Assembly (NCBI GenBank): GCA_015499985.1
Contig: JAAAUF010000175.1
Span: forward strand, 3,765 to 53,844
DNA: 50,080 nt
Direction: 5' to 3'
DNA from: Haplosporangium gracile
Lineage: Eukaryota > Mortierellomycota > Mortierellomycetes > Mortierellales > Mortierellaceae
The position numbers were made by a program, and so were the translations under genes. Below, in pieces: positions 34,178-44,103 of the stretch. The stretch's first letter is position 1. Every line of letters starts with the position of its first letter. The notes beneath the pieces were generated by a model. That model saw nothing but the letters and a program-made list of their open reading frames with translations. It was not told where the DNA came from and searched no databases.

Positions 34178-36584
34178 CTACATGCATGGATAATAGTAGT
34201 CCCAGGTGCTCTGTCGCATGCTATTACGAGACCCAGGCAGCTCGACCCAAGGCCGCGTTTTCTTTAGCCACTCTACAGCCTCAATCGCCTCGTCTTTGAC
34301 GTTCAGCCCGATAATCCTGTTAAGCTTGGGCCAATTACCACCATCCGCTGCATCTCCTCCAGACCGATCCGATGCGCCACCTGCTCGACGTTCAACTCAC
34401 GCAGTTCCTTGAGTTCAGACATCAGATCCAGCCCTGACTCGAGCGATAGAGGGAGGCAAGAGTACTGGAATTGGGGATTGAGGAACATCAGTGGGTACAT
34501 AAGCAGGTTGCCGTGCTTGTCCGTGTGCGCTTCAGTCATACTCATCATCGTACTCGTCTTCCACTTCTTCGTCTTCCTGTTCTTCGGCTTCCTCCTCCTC
34601 ACTATCGTTATTATCACCTTCACCCTCAGTTTCTCCCTCACCCGACACAACATCTTCCTCCTCTTCCTCTTCCTCCTCGTCGTCATTATCACTGGCATTT
34701 GGATTTTTCTTTGGCAGCCCAAGCTCTTCTCGACGCTCGTCAGGAGTAACCCTATAGTTCTCCAAATTCTCAAAGTCGCGTGTTTCATACCCCAACCACA
34801 ACACCCGCAACTACTTCAACCTACCCAACTGACGACAAATCTTTCTCTGAGCCCTCAGAGCATGCTCCTCGGTATCTCCTGTGAGCCCCTCCCTTCCATT
34901 CCTAACGGGCGTCAAACGCGCTCCGTAATGCGTCCTTTCGCAATCCGACTGAGGAATGTTGCTGATAACTGTCTGCAATGTCTGGAGTCCTGTACAAGCC
35001 CATCCAACTTCGTCTCTTGTGTTACTCGTCAAACCTATTCCAAAAGGTGCCTCGAATCGATAAAGTTATAGCTATACTCTTAATCATCGGAGCCTCCCTT
35101 GCGATCTCCAATTGTCGTCAAGGTCTCCAATCCTGGTGATGATGTGAGGAGGGTGGCCAGGACTTGGCTCGGGCACGAGTAGCACTTGACAGCGTCCAGG
35201 GACTTGAGGGTTGGGAAGTGCGATCCCAATACTGCCGACGACAGAGAACCCAAGGCGGTATGGCTGTACAGTTTTAGCATTCTCCATCCACGCTGCCGAT
35301 ATTCCTGCTCCTGCTGCCGCTGCAGCTCCTGTTGGTCGCCTTGAAATCTCACCGCACCCATCGAGTCGGTTTTGGTGTCGATATCCTCCGTGACCAGTCG
35401 TATGCAATTCAAGAGCCACGCCAAAGGTATATCCTGGAGTGTCTCTTCCACTGAAAGAGTGGTCAGCATCTTTAGTCTCGCTTCCACCAGATAACCGACA
35501 ATGAACCTCACAGTTGCGTCTCGACATTTGCCATTGCAAATTCCGACAGATAGTTCCTTCAGCTGAATACACTGACGCAAAAAGAAGCTCAAATTCTGCA
35601 GGAAGTTCTTGGATTGTGGGTTGTCCTCTGACAGAGTAAAAAACCGCAGGTCGAGCTTTTGGACGGCAAGCGGACCGGTCGAAGGAAACATATCGATGCC
35701 AGTAGGAATGGCGGATTCGATGAGGTGAGCTGTGTCATCGACAGGATGTGAGGATGGCGTCGAAGAGGAGGTTGCTTTCTGCTCCGTGATATTTTCCAAC
35801 CTACCTGAGAGCGTTAACGTCTTAACCGTCTTGGGCAATTGAAATAGGAACCTGGCAAGTGGCTCGACTTGGCATCGAAAGAGTCGTCCATGATGTGTGT
35901 AACAGGAATGAAGAGTGAGGTCCTTAAGGCTGGGGGTCAATTGGGCCAAGGACGACAGCAACGGCTTGAAGGAGGAAGATGAAGGACCGAAGAGTAACCT
36001 GTCGCGCTTTAAGAGCCAATCCAGCTCAAAGTTGAAGCCTGTGATTCAAGGGCGAGGAGACAAGGGTTGTTCTTGAGCAACTGCAAGATTAGTGGTGGTG
36101 GATCGTCGAGAGTGACATCCAGAGAGTATGCAAGTACAGGTGTTAGTGATGTTGAAGACTTCAAGAGGAGGGCAAAGGTTTCGAATGTCTTCTTCTTTTG
36201 ACTCCTCCGGCGTATCGACAGTTCGAACTTGCGGAGGTTCTGAACGCAGGGAATAGGAGTGTGAGTTATGATTGCGTAGTTGTCCATTGGTGCCTTTGAT
36301 GAGGTACGATAAGGAGGAGGAAATGCCTGTAGAAAGGCTTGAGGTGTTTGTAGGACCCGACGTGGAGGGACATAATATGTCGACCATAGCGGAGGATGGC
36401 TGTGGAAAACTCCGGAGTGCCCAGTGCTCGCAGTTGCTTCGGTTCTTGGGCGCGGAAGTTGCGCCAGAGGAATGGGATGAATATGTCGGACCATGTTTTG
36501 GAGACGCGAAGGCAATGGAAAAGCGCATGTTTTGTGAGGTGGATTGCGATGTTGTTGACGATTTTCTGGTGGGCAGGTTTCCAT
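34178..36584 (-). pseudogene. decayed F-box/leucine-rich-repeat gene
   Basis: Pieces of one F-box/LRR protein are spread over several frames. Met at 36584 begins METCPPE, then the F-box (IVNNIAIHLTKHALFHCLRV, SKTW) continues only in the next frame, as if one A had been added in the A-run 36565-36562. A plausible 68-base intron (36307-36240) leads to NLRKFELS and further repeats. At about 36042-36035 the frame shifts again into FNFELDWLLKRD and a long LRR stretch ending at stop 35080. Further homology-like pieces follow: GLQTLQTVISNIP, then LGRLK-stop-LRVLWLG (TAG at 34813-34811 where GAG is expected), an acidic run ending in TGA at 34534-34532, then LKELRELNVEQVAHRIG in another frame and WPKLNRIIGLNVKDEA after one more shift. 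Several independent breaks point to a pseudogene; some could be assembly errors or unseen introns. Intact relatives act as substrate receptors of SCF ubiquitin ligases. Confidence 0.72.
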
Positions 36585-36806
36585 GATGAGTATGTAGGAA
36601 TGGGAGGTAAGTGGGGACAAGAGATGAGGAGCGGGACAAGAGGAAGAAGGAAAGCGAGGCGGCGTGTGTATTAGTGTGTTGGTGGCGAACCCTATCATTG
36701 GCCAATCAATTTTGGATGCCTAGCACCAATGGTGTCCTGTGTGAGGGCTCGGTCCCTGTCTGACGGACTGCCTGACTAAGTGTGACCACATCTTGCGCCA
36801 CCGTAG

Positions 36807-36814
36807 TATATATA
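36807..36814 (+). promoter_or_regulatory. TATA box of F-box gene 36958
   Basis: TATATATA lies about 145 bases before the Met at 36958 and downstream of the alternative Met at 36793, which favours 36958 as the true start. A C/T-rich leader follows. Confidence 0.5.
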
Positions 36815-36957
36815 CTTGCAGCCTTTCAGCCTTTTCACTCCCCCCTTCTCTTCACGTTTGCATTCACTCTTCGAGCCTCCCTTTATTCACATTACTCGTC
36901 GCCACACTTTTCTTTTTTACGTCTCTCTTACCACATCCGACATCACCAAGCAAACTC

Positions 36958-38547
36958 ATGTCAACAACACATCCACATCAACTACAGCCAACAGAAGACA
37001 GGATAAATACGAATCCGCTCTTACTCCCAGAGATCCTTTGGCAGATCGGACCACACCTCGACCAGCAACATATTGCTCATTGTGTTCTCGCCTGCAAAAC
37101 ATGGAACACAACCCTCACCCCTTTCCTCTTTCAGCGAGTAGCCCTCCCCAAGCGGAAACTGCTTCCCAGCGGGAAATATGGCACACGGCCCATGATCGCA
37201 GCCATCCAGAGGAACGGCGCCCATATCCGCCACCTCGTCTGCTCGCCCAACAGCAACACCATCCTACGCCAGATCACACCCCAATGCACTGCTGTCGAGA
37301 CACTCGTCTTGGGCAAGATCACCCCCGAGGTCTTGCCTATCCTCCGACGCTGCCGCAACACCCTCGCCCGCCTCGAGATGACCCCTAACCCTCACTCCAA
37401 TTCAATAACCACACTCACCCAGACATATCAGCGATCACTCTCTGTCCTTGGTTACAGTCAGGTCCTCCCGCGATCTGAAACCACCGCTCTCCTTGATGCT
37501 ATCCTCGATCTGCCACATCTCGACCATCTGGTCCTTGACTACCTCGGACTTTGTGATCCAACGCAGGTTCTGTCGTTCTTTGGCTATTGCAAGAGACTGT
37601 CGACCCTCGAGCTTCACAACAATGCTGTCCTCGTACAGGCACCACATGACATGGAACTCAGCTGTCTGCGATCGCTTTCGCTGATCGACAGCCCAATGCA
37701 GCTTGCGGATCAAATGATGCTCTTCCTACAATGTCCATCCCTGGATCATGTCACCTGGAGGAGAGACGGAGCAACGATCCCGATCCAAGCTTTGAGTCGA
37801 ACTTGGAGTAGCGGACTACGACCACTCAAACTATTGGATATCGCTAATGTAAAAGTGTCTGACGAGGGTTTGGCAGAGGCGCTCACGCATTTCCCAAGGC
37901 TTGAGCAATTTATTGCACGGGACACGCTCTTTGGACCTCTTGCGAAACAGGCGATTGTTGACGCTATGCGATCTACACTAGAGGTGCTGGATCTCGTCGA
38001 CTGCCCTGCAGCTACATCGGAGGTTGTAACAGAAATCATGTCACTGTGCTGGTCCCTCAAGAGCGTCAGTGCCGACAGCTTACGAGTCCTGGATGTTTTA
38101 GAGAATAAGTGGGTTTGTAGCGATTTGGAGGAACTGCGGATCGTCTTTATTGGACCTTCAGTGATGTCCAAGGTCGCGACCCAACTGGCGATCTACAACC
38201 GGATTGCGACATTGAAACGACTACGACTGTTGAATTTGGGCAGGTATGGATCTACATCGAGATGGTCTGTCCGCTCGATCTTGGACCTAAGTCTCAACTA
38301 TGGACTAGGTTTACTGGCGTCGTTGACGGAGCTGCGAGAATTTGATTTCTGTCAGATGTATCACAACATTGGGATCGAGGAGCTCAAGTTTATGCTAAAG
38401 AGTTGGCCAAAACTAGAAGTGATGCATGGAATCCTGGGTGTAGACAAGGATCGCACAGCGTTTATGGAGAGCTATATGCAGCATGTTCGACCTGGCGTTC
38501 GTGTCAAGCACAACCTCAAATATCAACGTGCCTCTGGTCGCGATTGA
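36958..38547 (+). CDS. F-box/leucine-rich-repeat protein, putative SCF substrate receptor
   Basis: Single exon, 529 residues from Met 36958. The F-box is near the N-terminus: LLLPEILWQIGPHLDQQHIA followed by HCVLACKTWNTTLTPFLFQRV. A long array of irregular LRRs follows (LDHLVLDYLGL, LSTLELHNNAV, LRSLSLIDSPM, LKLLDIANVKVSD, LEVLDLVDCPA, LKRLRLLNLG) and a terminal region LKFMLKSWPKLEVMHGILG. F-box proteins of this form bind Skp1 and present substrates to a cullin ubiquitin ligase; the substrate is unknown. The frame is open back to 36793, but that Met precedes the TATA box and the added residues are a translated pyrimidine-rich leader. The neighbour on the other strand is a broken gene of the same broad family, with starts only 370 bases apart. 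Confidence 0.85.
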   Translation: MSTTHPHQLQPTEDRINTNPLLLPEILWQIGPHLDQQHIAHCVLACKTWNTTLTPFLFQRVALPKRKLLPSGKYGTRPMIAAIQRNGAHIRHLVCSPNSNTILRQITPQCTAVETLVLGKITPEVLPILRRCRNTLARLEMTPNPHSNSITTLTQTYQRSLSVLGYSQVLPRSETTALLDAILDLPHLDHLVLDYLGLCDPTQVLSFFGYCKRLSTLELHNNAVLVQAPHDMELSCLRSLSLIDSPMQLADQMMLFLQCPSLDHVTWRRDGATIPIQALSRTWSSGLRPLKLLDIANVKVSDEGLAEALTHFPRLEQFIARDTLFGPLAKQAIVDAMRSTLEVLDLVDCPAATSEVVTEIMSLCWSLKSVSADSLRVLDVLENKWVCSDLEELRIVFIGPSVMSKVATQLAIYNRIATLKRLRLLNLGRYGSTSRWSVRSILDLSLNYGLGLLASLTELREFDFCQMYHNIGIEELKFMLKSWPKLEVMHGILGVDKDRTAFMESYMQHVRPGVRVKHNLKYQRASGRD

Positions 38548-38750
38548 ATTGAATCCAATTTAACTGAAATAAATGTGGTCTTTGTGCCTGAAGGTCACCC
38601 TTAACTGCATTCAGTTCAGCAGTCACTGTTGCTTTTTTTCCTTTTTTCTTTTTTTTTTTTTTTGCCTTGGAAGTTAGAATATAGCAGTGTGCAAAGGTCC
38701 CTCTCTTCTCATACCTCTTACTCATCAACACCCAAACAAGTCGCTCCGCC

Positions 38751-41208
38751 ATGTTCGCCGTGCCAGGATTCAGTGTCGGCAACCTTGTCGTTGAGGGCTC
38801 CAAGGAGCAGCTCAAGAAGCGCAAAGCAGACACCATCGCCTCCCCTTCTTCCTCAACCATTACTACTGCCGCCATCACCAATACAACAACTACCACAGCC
38901 ACAACCACAACCACAGCCTCCTCGTCTTCCTCAGCAGCAACAGCAGGTCTCCCAATCGTCACCTCAACCTCCAACGCTCCTTTCTCTAAAAAATTCAAAA
39001 AGGACCCCGTTTTCGAAAAACGCCCTCCCTCAGAACCAAAACTCGGGTGGGGTTGGATCCCAGAACCCGTTCCCCTCAAGGAGCGCGCCACCTGGAACCA
39101 GTCCACCAAAGCCTTGCGTAAAGCCAAAGCTGAGGAGGAACGGGTCAAGAAGGCCAAGGCGATTGAGGACAAGAAGCAGTTAGTTAGTTCGATTTCGGGA
39201 CCTTCGAATGCTGTTGAGTTGTTGTTGAAGGGCTCAGTTGATTTGACGGATATTGCGGCCATGGGAGGAAAGAAGAACAAGAACAAGAAGGATGGACAGG
39301 ATGTAGAGATGGAGGATGCGTCAGGAGCTGAACCTAAGAAGAGAAACAAGCGACTGGAGAGAAAGATCAAGAGGGCGGCTTATATTGCTGCCATAGAGGC
39401 TAATAACAAGTCCGACGATACTCCCGAAGCTACGACTGTTGAACCAACCCAGGAGGTCAACAACGATACTCAGGATGTTTCAGGAGTGACTGAGGACGGC
39501 GCAGAGAACGACGGCGGCGAGGAGGCATCCGTGAATGGCAAGACGAAGAAGGTTAAGAAGCCCAAGATCCTTCAGGCACCCGCACCAAAGCATCCGGAAC
39601 TCGCCAAATTGACTAACAAGGAGAAGAGGCTGTTGAAACAATTACAGAAGAAGCAGCAGACCGAAGGAATCGACCCCACCGCCGTTGTCGCCAAGCAACA
39701 ACCATTGAACCCATCCAACAAGCGGATCAGTGGACAGAGTGCATCGGATCAATTGACTTTGGAGGCCTTCCAGGCTGCGACCGCTGCTGCCGAGGAGAAG
39801 ATCATGGCGGGATTGGTGCCCAAGAGCAAGAAGGATAAGAAGGCTGAGAAGAAGGCTGCCGCTGCTATTGTTGAGACCAAGCCCGTCGAGTCTGAGAAGC
39901 CCGTCAAGGAGAAGAAGGACAAGAAGGACAACAACAAGGCTGATAGCGCTGCCTCTAAGAAGCAACTGCAGCTCGCCAAGGAGAGGGAAAAGTTGCTCGA
40001 GGTAAGAACTTGTGTATACTCTGACATTCACTGTACGTGTTTTTTCGTGTCTTGTATGTGGTTTAGGTGTGCTAATGATTTTTTTCTTAATTTCTCAATT
40101 AACATAGGCTCTCGCGCGTACAAACAGTGCATTGGAAGAGTTGCAGGAGTCGCTTGGAGATGAAGGCGAGGATGCCGCACCTTTGGCCAAGAAAGATGTC
40201 AAGTCTGCAGTTCAGGACAAGAAGAAGAACAACAAGAAGGAAGAGGCAGCGCCCCTCACCACCAAGAAGGAGAAGAAGGCAGCACCAGCAACACCCACAC
40301 CAGCATCAGCACCAGCAGCACCAGCAGCAAAGCAGCCCAAGTTGACAAAGTTGCAGGAGCAGATGAAGAAGACGCTGGCAGGAGGCAAGTTCCGATTCCT
40401 TAACGAGCAACTCTACACCACCACCGGCGAAGAAGCTTTCGATCTCTTCCAGTCTAAGCCTGAGCTCTTTGACGAATATCACGAGGGTTTCCGGTCGCAG
40501 GTTGAGTTGTGGCCCCAGAACCCTGTCGACATCTTTATCTCGCAACTCAAGCCCATGTCCAAGGACACAGTCATTGCCGATCTCGGATGCGGCGACGCCC
40601 AGATTGCGGCCGAGTTGCCCAAGCATAATGTGCTCTCATTTGATTTGGTTGCCAAGAACGAGCGGGTGACAGCCTGTGATATTGCGCATTTGCCCCTTGA
40701 AGATGCCTCGGTGGATGTGACTATTTTCTGTCTGTCGTTGATGGGGACTGACTTTTTGAAGTTCTTGAAGGAGGCCTACCGCGTCCTCAAGCCCAAGTAA
40801 GCTTCCTTGTCTTCTTATGCTGTTTGGCGTCTTGCATTTCTATGTGTGTGGCGTGTTTTGTGGTTCAAAGCAATCAATTGACACTCGCTTGCCACTCCTA
40901 CTTGAAAAAAAAATAGCGGAAAGCTCAAGATTTCGGAGGTTATCAGTCGATTCACGGACGTGGATGCCTTTGTCGCAGCATTGAAGGCGCTTGGATTTGA
41001 ACTCAAAGACTCGGACTCGTCCAACAAGATGTTTATCATGTTTGACTTTATCAAGCCCGCCCCTGGTGCCGCCTCGAGTGGAAAGAAGGCAAAGAAGGGA
41101 AGCAAGAAGTCAAAGGTGCCAGAGGAGGTTGTGGATCCTTCGAATGTGGATCTTGAAGAGTTGGACGGGCCTAGTTTATTGAAGCCCTGTATCTACAAGA
41201 AGAGATAG
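38751..41208 (+). CDS. RRP8: ribosomal RNA-processing protein 8 (25S rRNA adenine N1-methyltransferase)
   Basis: Three exons: 38751-40001, 40108-40796, 40917-41208; 743 residues. The N-terminal 500 residues are disordered and Lys/Glu/Ala-rich with many basic clusters, suited to nucleolar targeting and RNA binding. The methyltransferase domain starts near 505 (GGKFRFLNEQLYTTTG...ELFDEYHEGFRSQVELWPQNPVD, the RRP8 signature). It has SAM motif I ADLGCGD (574-580), then CDIAHLPLEDASVDVTIFCLSLMG and AYRVLKPNGKLKISEV, where the last piece spans intron 2. In yeast Rrp8 makes m1A in 25S rRNA helix 25.1 and helps early pre-rRNA cleavage. The protein is longer than yeast Rrp8 mainly because of the low-complexity N-terminus. 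The tail after the fold is Lys-rich and ends KPCIYKKR. Confidence 0.95.
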
Positions 41209-42264
41209 ACTTTCCTTTTTGTTTGTTTGGAGTTTTGGGGCCCTGAGTGTTTGAGGGTGAAAGAACACATTTTGCATCTTTTTCGCATTTCATTTTTTTT
41301 TCTTTTTAGTCATATTAAAGGCATTTCTGTTTGGCATTTTTTTTTCATAAAAATTTTACTGTTGTGCGACCTATAGGGTTCTTATTAGCATCACTTTTGA
41401 CAGGACGCTGGAAACAAACCGGATTCCTCTCAAGATCCCACTCCTATATGTAACCATGTATCTACATTTATTGCACGTCGATTCACTTATTGCTGAAATA
41501 AGTTGGCAGAGCCATTCTAGTCGGATCCAGCGATACGGAACTTGTTTATGAGAAATACCACTCCATCGTCCTGACAATGGGTCTCTTGTTGTCGTTGCTG
41601 TCGTTGTTATTGTTGCTGTTGGGAATATTGTAGTGAGGATCCATGCGACCCATAGGTGGGCCAGAGACAGCCAGGTCCAATCTTGTTAGGTTGTGTGGTT
41701 GATCGTGAGCGAAGGAACTACTCCATCGCCGAACGCCGGACTGGCTTTGGGGTTGACAACGACGTCTGAATCCATGTTAGAGACGCCGGTCGAGTTGAAT
41801 ACTTCGTCGTCTCCGTCTTGTTTGTCAGGCATCACTCATTGTGGAGACACGTCGTCGTCGATGCTCCGTCATATTGCTGAAGGTGAACACGGAGGTATCC
41901 ATCTCCATTTGGTGGTGCTTATGTCAGAGATCGCGTGTGTCGCATTCCTCTTCCTCGCCGTCACCTTCTTTCTTGTTTCTGCTCTTGAGAAGCACACGTC
42001 GTCGATGCTCAGTCAACTGCTGTTGCTCCTCCGAAGGAATCATCTACATCCATCTCGTGCGATAATTATGGTTCTTATGATGTTGAATTTGTCGTCGTCA
42101 TTCTCAGTTTCCACATTTGAGCCGAAAACAAGTCTGCTGTCGATATGTCGCAGGCGTAGTTGTCGGAACACCGGGTCCCCCATGCCAATCTCGTGCACTA
42201 TGTCGACGACGGCGCTTGTGTCGCATTCGCCGCCCTCCTTCTCCTTCTCTTTATTCTTTCAAAT
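41209..42264. other. spacer between RRP8 (+) and 612-residue gene (-), containing degenerate repeats
   Basis: The first 200 bases are the RRP8 3' flank (T-rich). From about 41600 the sequence regains coding-like composition on the minus strand without a continuous frame: short stretches such as MPDKQDGDDEVFNSTG (near 41830-41780) and GECDTSAVVDIVHEIG (near 42230-42180) are interrupted by stops. Degenerate copies of the 3' end of the neighbouring gene lie here; see the repeat entry. A plus-strand frame at 41693-42268 runs over the same repeats and is not accepted. Confidence 0.45.
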
Positions 42265-42288
42265 TTAGAGGAGACACGTCGTCAAGTA
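41808..42288. repeat. degenerate tandem copies of the 3' end of the 42265-44103 gene
   Basis: Two clear copies of about 76-79 bases, 42213-42288 and 41932-42010, align along their length on the plus strand: both begin CGC(T/G)TGTGTCGCATTC, continue as C/T-rich sequence and end in (AG)ACACGTCGTC. A third, shorter copy ends with GGAGACACGTCGTCGTCGATGC near 41836-41863. Similarity extends further: on the minus strand each copy is preceded by GAAATGGAT or GAGATGGAT, which in the gene encodes EMD near its C-terminus. Spacing is about 280 and 150 bases. The copies have diverged by substitutions and indels. Confidence 0.55.
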
Positions 42289-44103
42289 TCTACTGCTTGA
42301 GACGCGACTACTAGTAGCATCAGTTCTTGTATCCATTTCCGCCTCGGCGTTCAGATCGGAATCAGTATCTGCATCCACAACATGCTTGCCTTCACCACCA
42401 CCATTTTTCTTCTCCTCCTCCTCGTCGCAACGGAGCAATTGGACAAGCCGATTTGAACGGGCCATGTAAGCCTTTTGGACATCCAGTTCTGCAGACGCGA
42501 GGGTGACGCGGTGATGAATCCTGTCCATTGCTTCTGCGGCCACCTGCATTGAGGAAGGCGTCGAATTCGTGGACGTGTACGTGGTGAGGTAAGACAGACC
42601 TATCCCCAGTCCGACGATCCGCTTAAATGAGAAAGCGAAGGACGAGGGTATGGGAGCAAGCTCTCTTGCGGTGCTAGCGGTGGCGGGGCCGAGGGATTCT
42701 TGAATGCCTTTTGTAGTTCTGCATTCGGAGGGCGTATTGTTGACGCCGGGATGAGTGGCTGTGATGGAGATGTTGGACTCTGTGGTGGATGGAAGATCAG
42801 GAAGAGTAGGAGACGAGGCGCCCAAGGGGTCTGTGAGTTCCATTGACGTTGTTGTTGTTGCTACTGTTGTTGATATGGGCGGTACCGCAATCAACATCTC
42901 GTTGCCGAACAGGTTTTGGCCCTGGTCCTGGTCCTGGAATTGGTATTGTTGAACGTTCTGGGATTCGTCTTGCTGACTATCCGAGTGTGTCAGAATACAA
43001 TTCCTGCTCCTGCTGTTGCTGGTGCTAGAACTGGCGGATGCAAATGTTGTATAGTGGAAGACTGTGTCCTTGTAGAGGAGATCTGACCGAGCCGTGGCTG
43101 TGAGTGCGAATGGGTCGGCGGAAGTGCTGCCGGTGCCGGGTTCATGGGTAATGTGGGAGTCTTCCTTGCCCTTATTGTTGTAGTCGTTGTTGTTGTTGCT
43201 GAATTGATTTAAATTGTTGTCAGAATCAAAGCCATCCTCGCATTTGACGGCAGTCTTGAAGAACTCATCGACGAGAGATGACAACGAAGACGAAGTCAGG
43301 TCGCAGGGGATCGAGATCATCGGTGAGAACGAGGCCGATGTGGTGACGATTTCGGTGATAGGTGCAGGGAACCACCAAGGAGCCCAGATGCCATTCCAAG
43401 ACATGGTTGATGGGAAGAGGTAGTTCTGTTGCTGCTGTCGCTGTTGCTGGTGCTGGAGAAGGGAGAGGGAGGGATATTTACCCCAGATGCTGTTCACAGC
43501 ATGCGTCGAAGGAGTTTTCTTGATCAGACGAAACCTCCAGCCAGGCGAACGGTCGTCCGGAAGATCTTCAACCTCCTTGACCTGACTCGGGTGGACCACA
43601 CTCGACGTTGGTGTCGACGGCTGCAAAAGGGTTTGGTGATAGCAATCGCGGCTTAGATCGTTAGAATCGTCGTTCACTAGATACGAGGTTTCCATGCGAC
43701 TCTTGGTTGGCGACCTTCTTGCGAACTGTTGTAATAACAGGGCTTCTGGGACGGCAGGAGTAGCTGAGGGGTAATTGAAACATCCGTTGCCCAGCGGCGG
43801 CGCGATCTCGTCTTTGTTTTGATTTCTGCAACCCATGAGTGGGGCCAGCAGCTTCAGGGATGACAAAAGGGGGCGGCTCGAGGAGGCTATAGTAGAAGAT
43901 GGAGAGGAGGAGGCGGTGGAGGAAGAAAAGGGTGTGGAGGAGAAGGATAGAGTGTGTCGATGCATGAGGGGTGAAGTCGTGAACGAAGAGGCTAGGGAAG
44001 TGGAGTGAGAGTGGGCCCAGTTATGGGTAGAAGTCAGGGTTAGGGCAAGCGAAAGGAAGGTGGGAGGAGTCCAAGGAGAAGAGGAGGAAGTTGCATCCGC
44101 CAT
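42265..44103 (-). CDS. unrecognised Ser/Thr-rich protein
   Basis: Continuous 612-codon frame from MADATSSSS to stop at 42265, with no domain I recognise. The N-terminal 130 residues are Ser/Thr/Pro-rich. A better structured part follows (SPGWRFRLIKKTPSTHAVNSIWGKYPSL, MSWNGIWAPWWFPAPITEIV). The middle is Asn/Asp/Gln/Ser-rich with runs of N, Q and T. Near the C-terminus there is a weakly hydrophobic segment (RIVGLGIGLSYLTTYT), a helical stretch (VAAEAMDRIHHRVTLASAELDVQKAYMARSNRLVQLLR) and an acidic E/D tail. AATAAA on the minus strand about 11 bases past the stop (near 42249-42254) could be its poly(A) signal. It may have undetected introns or an extended 3' end, because degenerate copies of its last codons follow. 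No function assigned. Confidence 0.6.
   Translation of the reverse strand: MADATSSSSPWTPPTFLSLALTLTSTHNWAHSHSTSLASSFTTSPLMHRHTLSFSSTPFSSSTASSSPSSTIASSSRPLLSSLKLLAPLMGCRNQNKDEIAPPLGNGCFNYPSATPAVPEALLLQQFARRSPTKSRMETSYLVNDDSNDLSRDCYHQTLLQPSTPTSSVVHPSQVKEVEDLPDDRSPGWRFRLIKKTPSTHAVNSIWGKYPSLSLLQHQQQRQQQQNYLFPSTMSWNGIWAPWWFPAPITEIVTTSASFSPMISIPCDLTSSSLSSLVDEFFKTAVKCEDGFDSDNNLNQFSNNNNDYNNKGKEDSHITHEPGTGSTSADPFALTATARSDLLYKDTVFHYTTFASASSSTSNSRSRNCILTHSDSQQDESQNVQQYQFQDQDQGQNLFGNEMLIAVPPISTTVATTTTSMELTDPLGASSPTLPDLPSTTESNISITATHPGVNNTPSECRTTKGIQESLGPATASTARELAPIPSSFAFSFKRIVGLGIGLSYLTTYTSTNSTPSSMQVAAEAMDRIHHRVTLASAELDVQKAYMARSNRLVQLLRCDEEEEKKNGGGEGKHVVDADTDSDLNAEAEMDTRTDATSSRVSSSRYLTTCLL

Noticed and set aside
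34409..35071. 220-codon plus-strand frame with Phe/Leu/Ile-rich segment that resembles a membrane protein
   Set aside because: The hydrophobic run is the antisense of the acidic Glu/Asp tract in the F-box pseudogene; GAG/GAA codons read backwards give Leu/Phe.
36009..36705. Two overlapping minus-strand frames of 219 and 229 codons considered as separate genes
   Set aside because: The F-box lies in the third minus frame; these frames cover parts of the same decayed gene, and only the 36009-36698 frame contributes real LRR-like sequence after the putative intron.
38516..39370. 284-codon minus-strand frame
   Set aside because: Opposite strand of the RRP8 N-terminus; Val/Ala/Leu runs mirror the Thr/Ala/Ser tracts of RRP8.
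41693..42268. 191-codon plus-strand frame with a hydrophobic stretch
   Set aside because: It runs through the degenerate repeats that match the opposite-strand gene, has Ser/Leu low complexity and lacks any recognisable motif.
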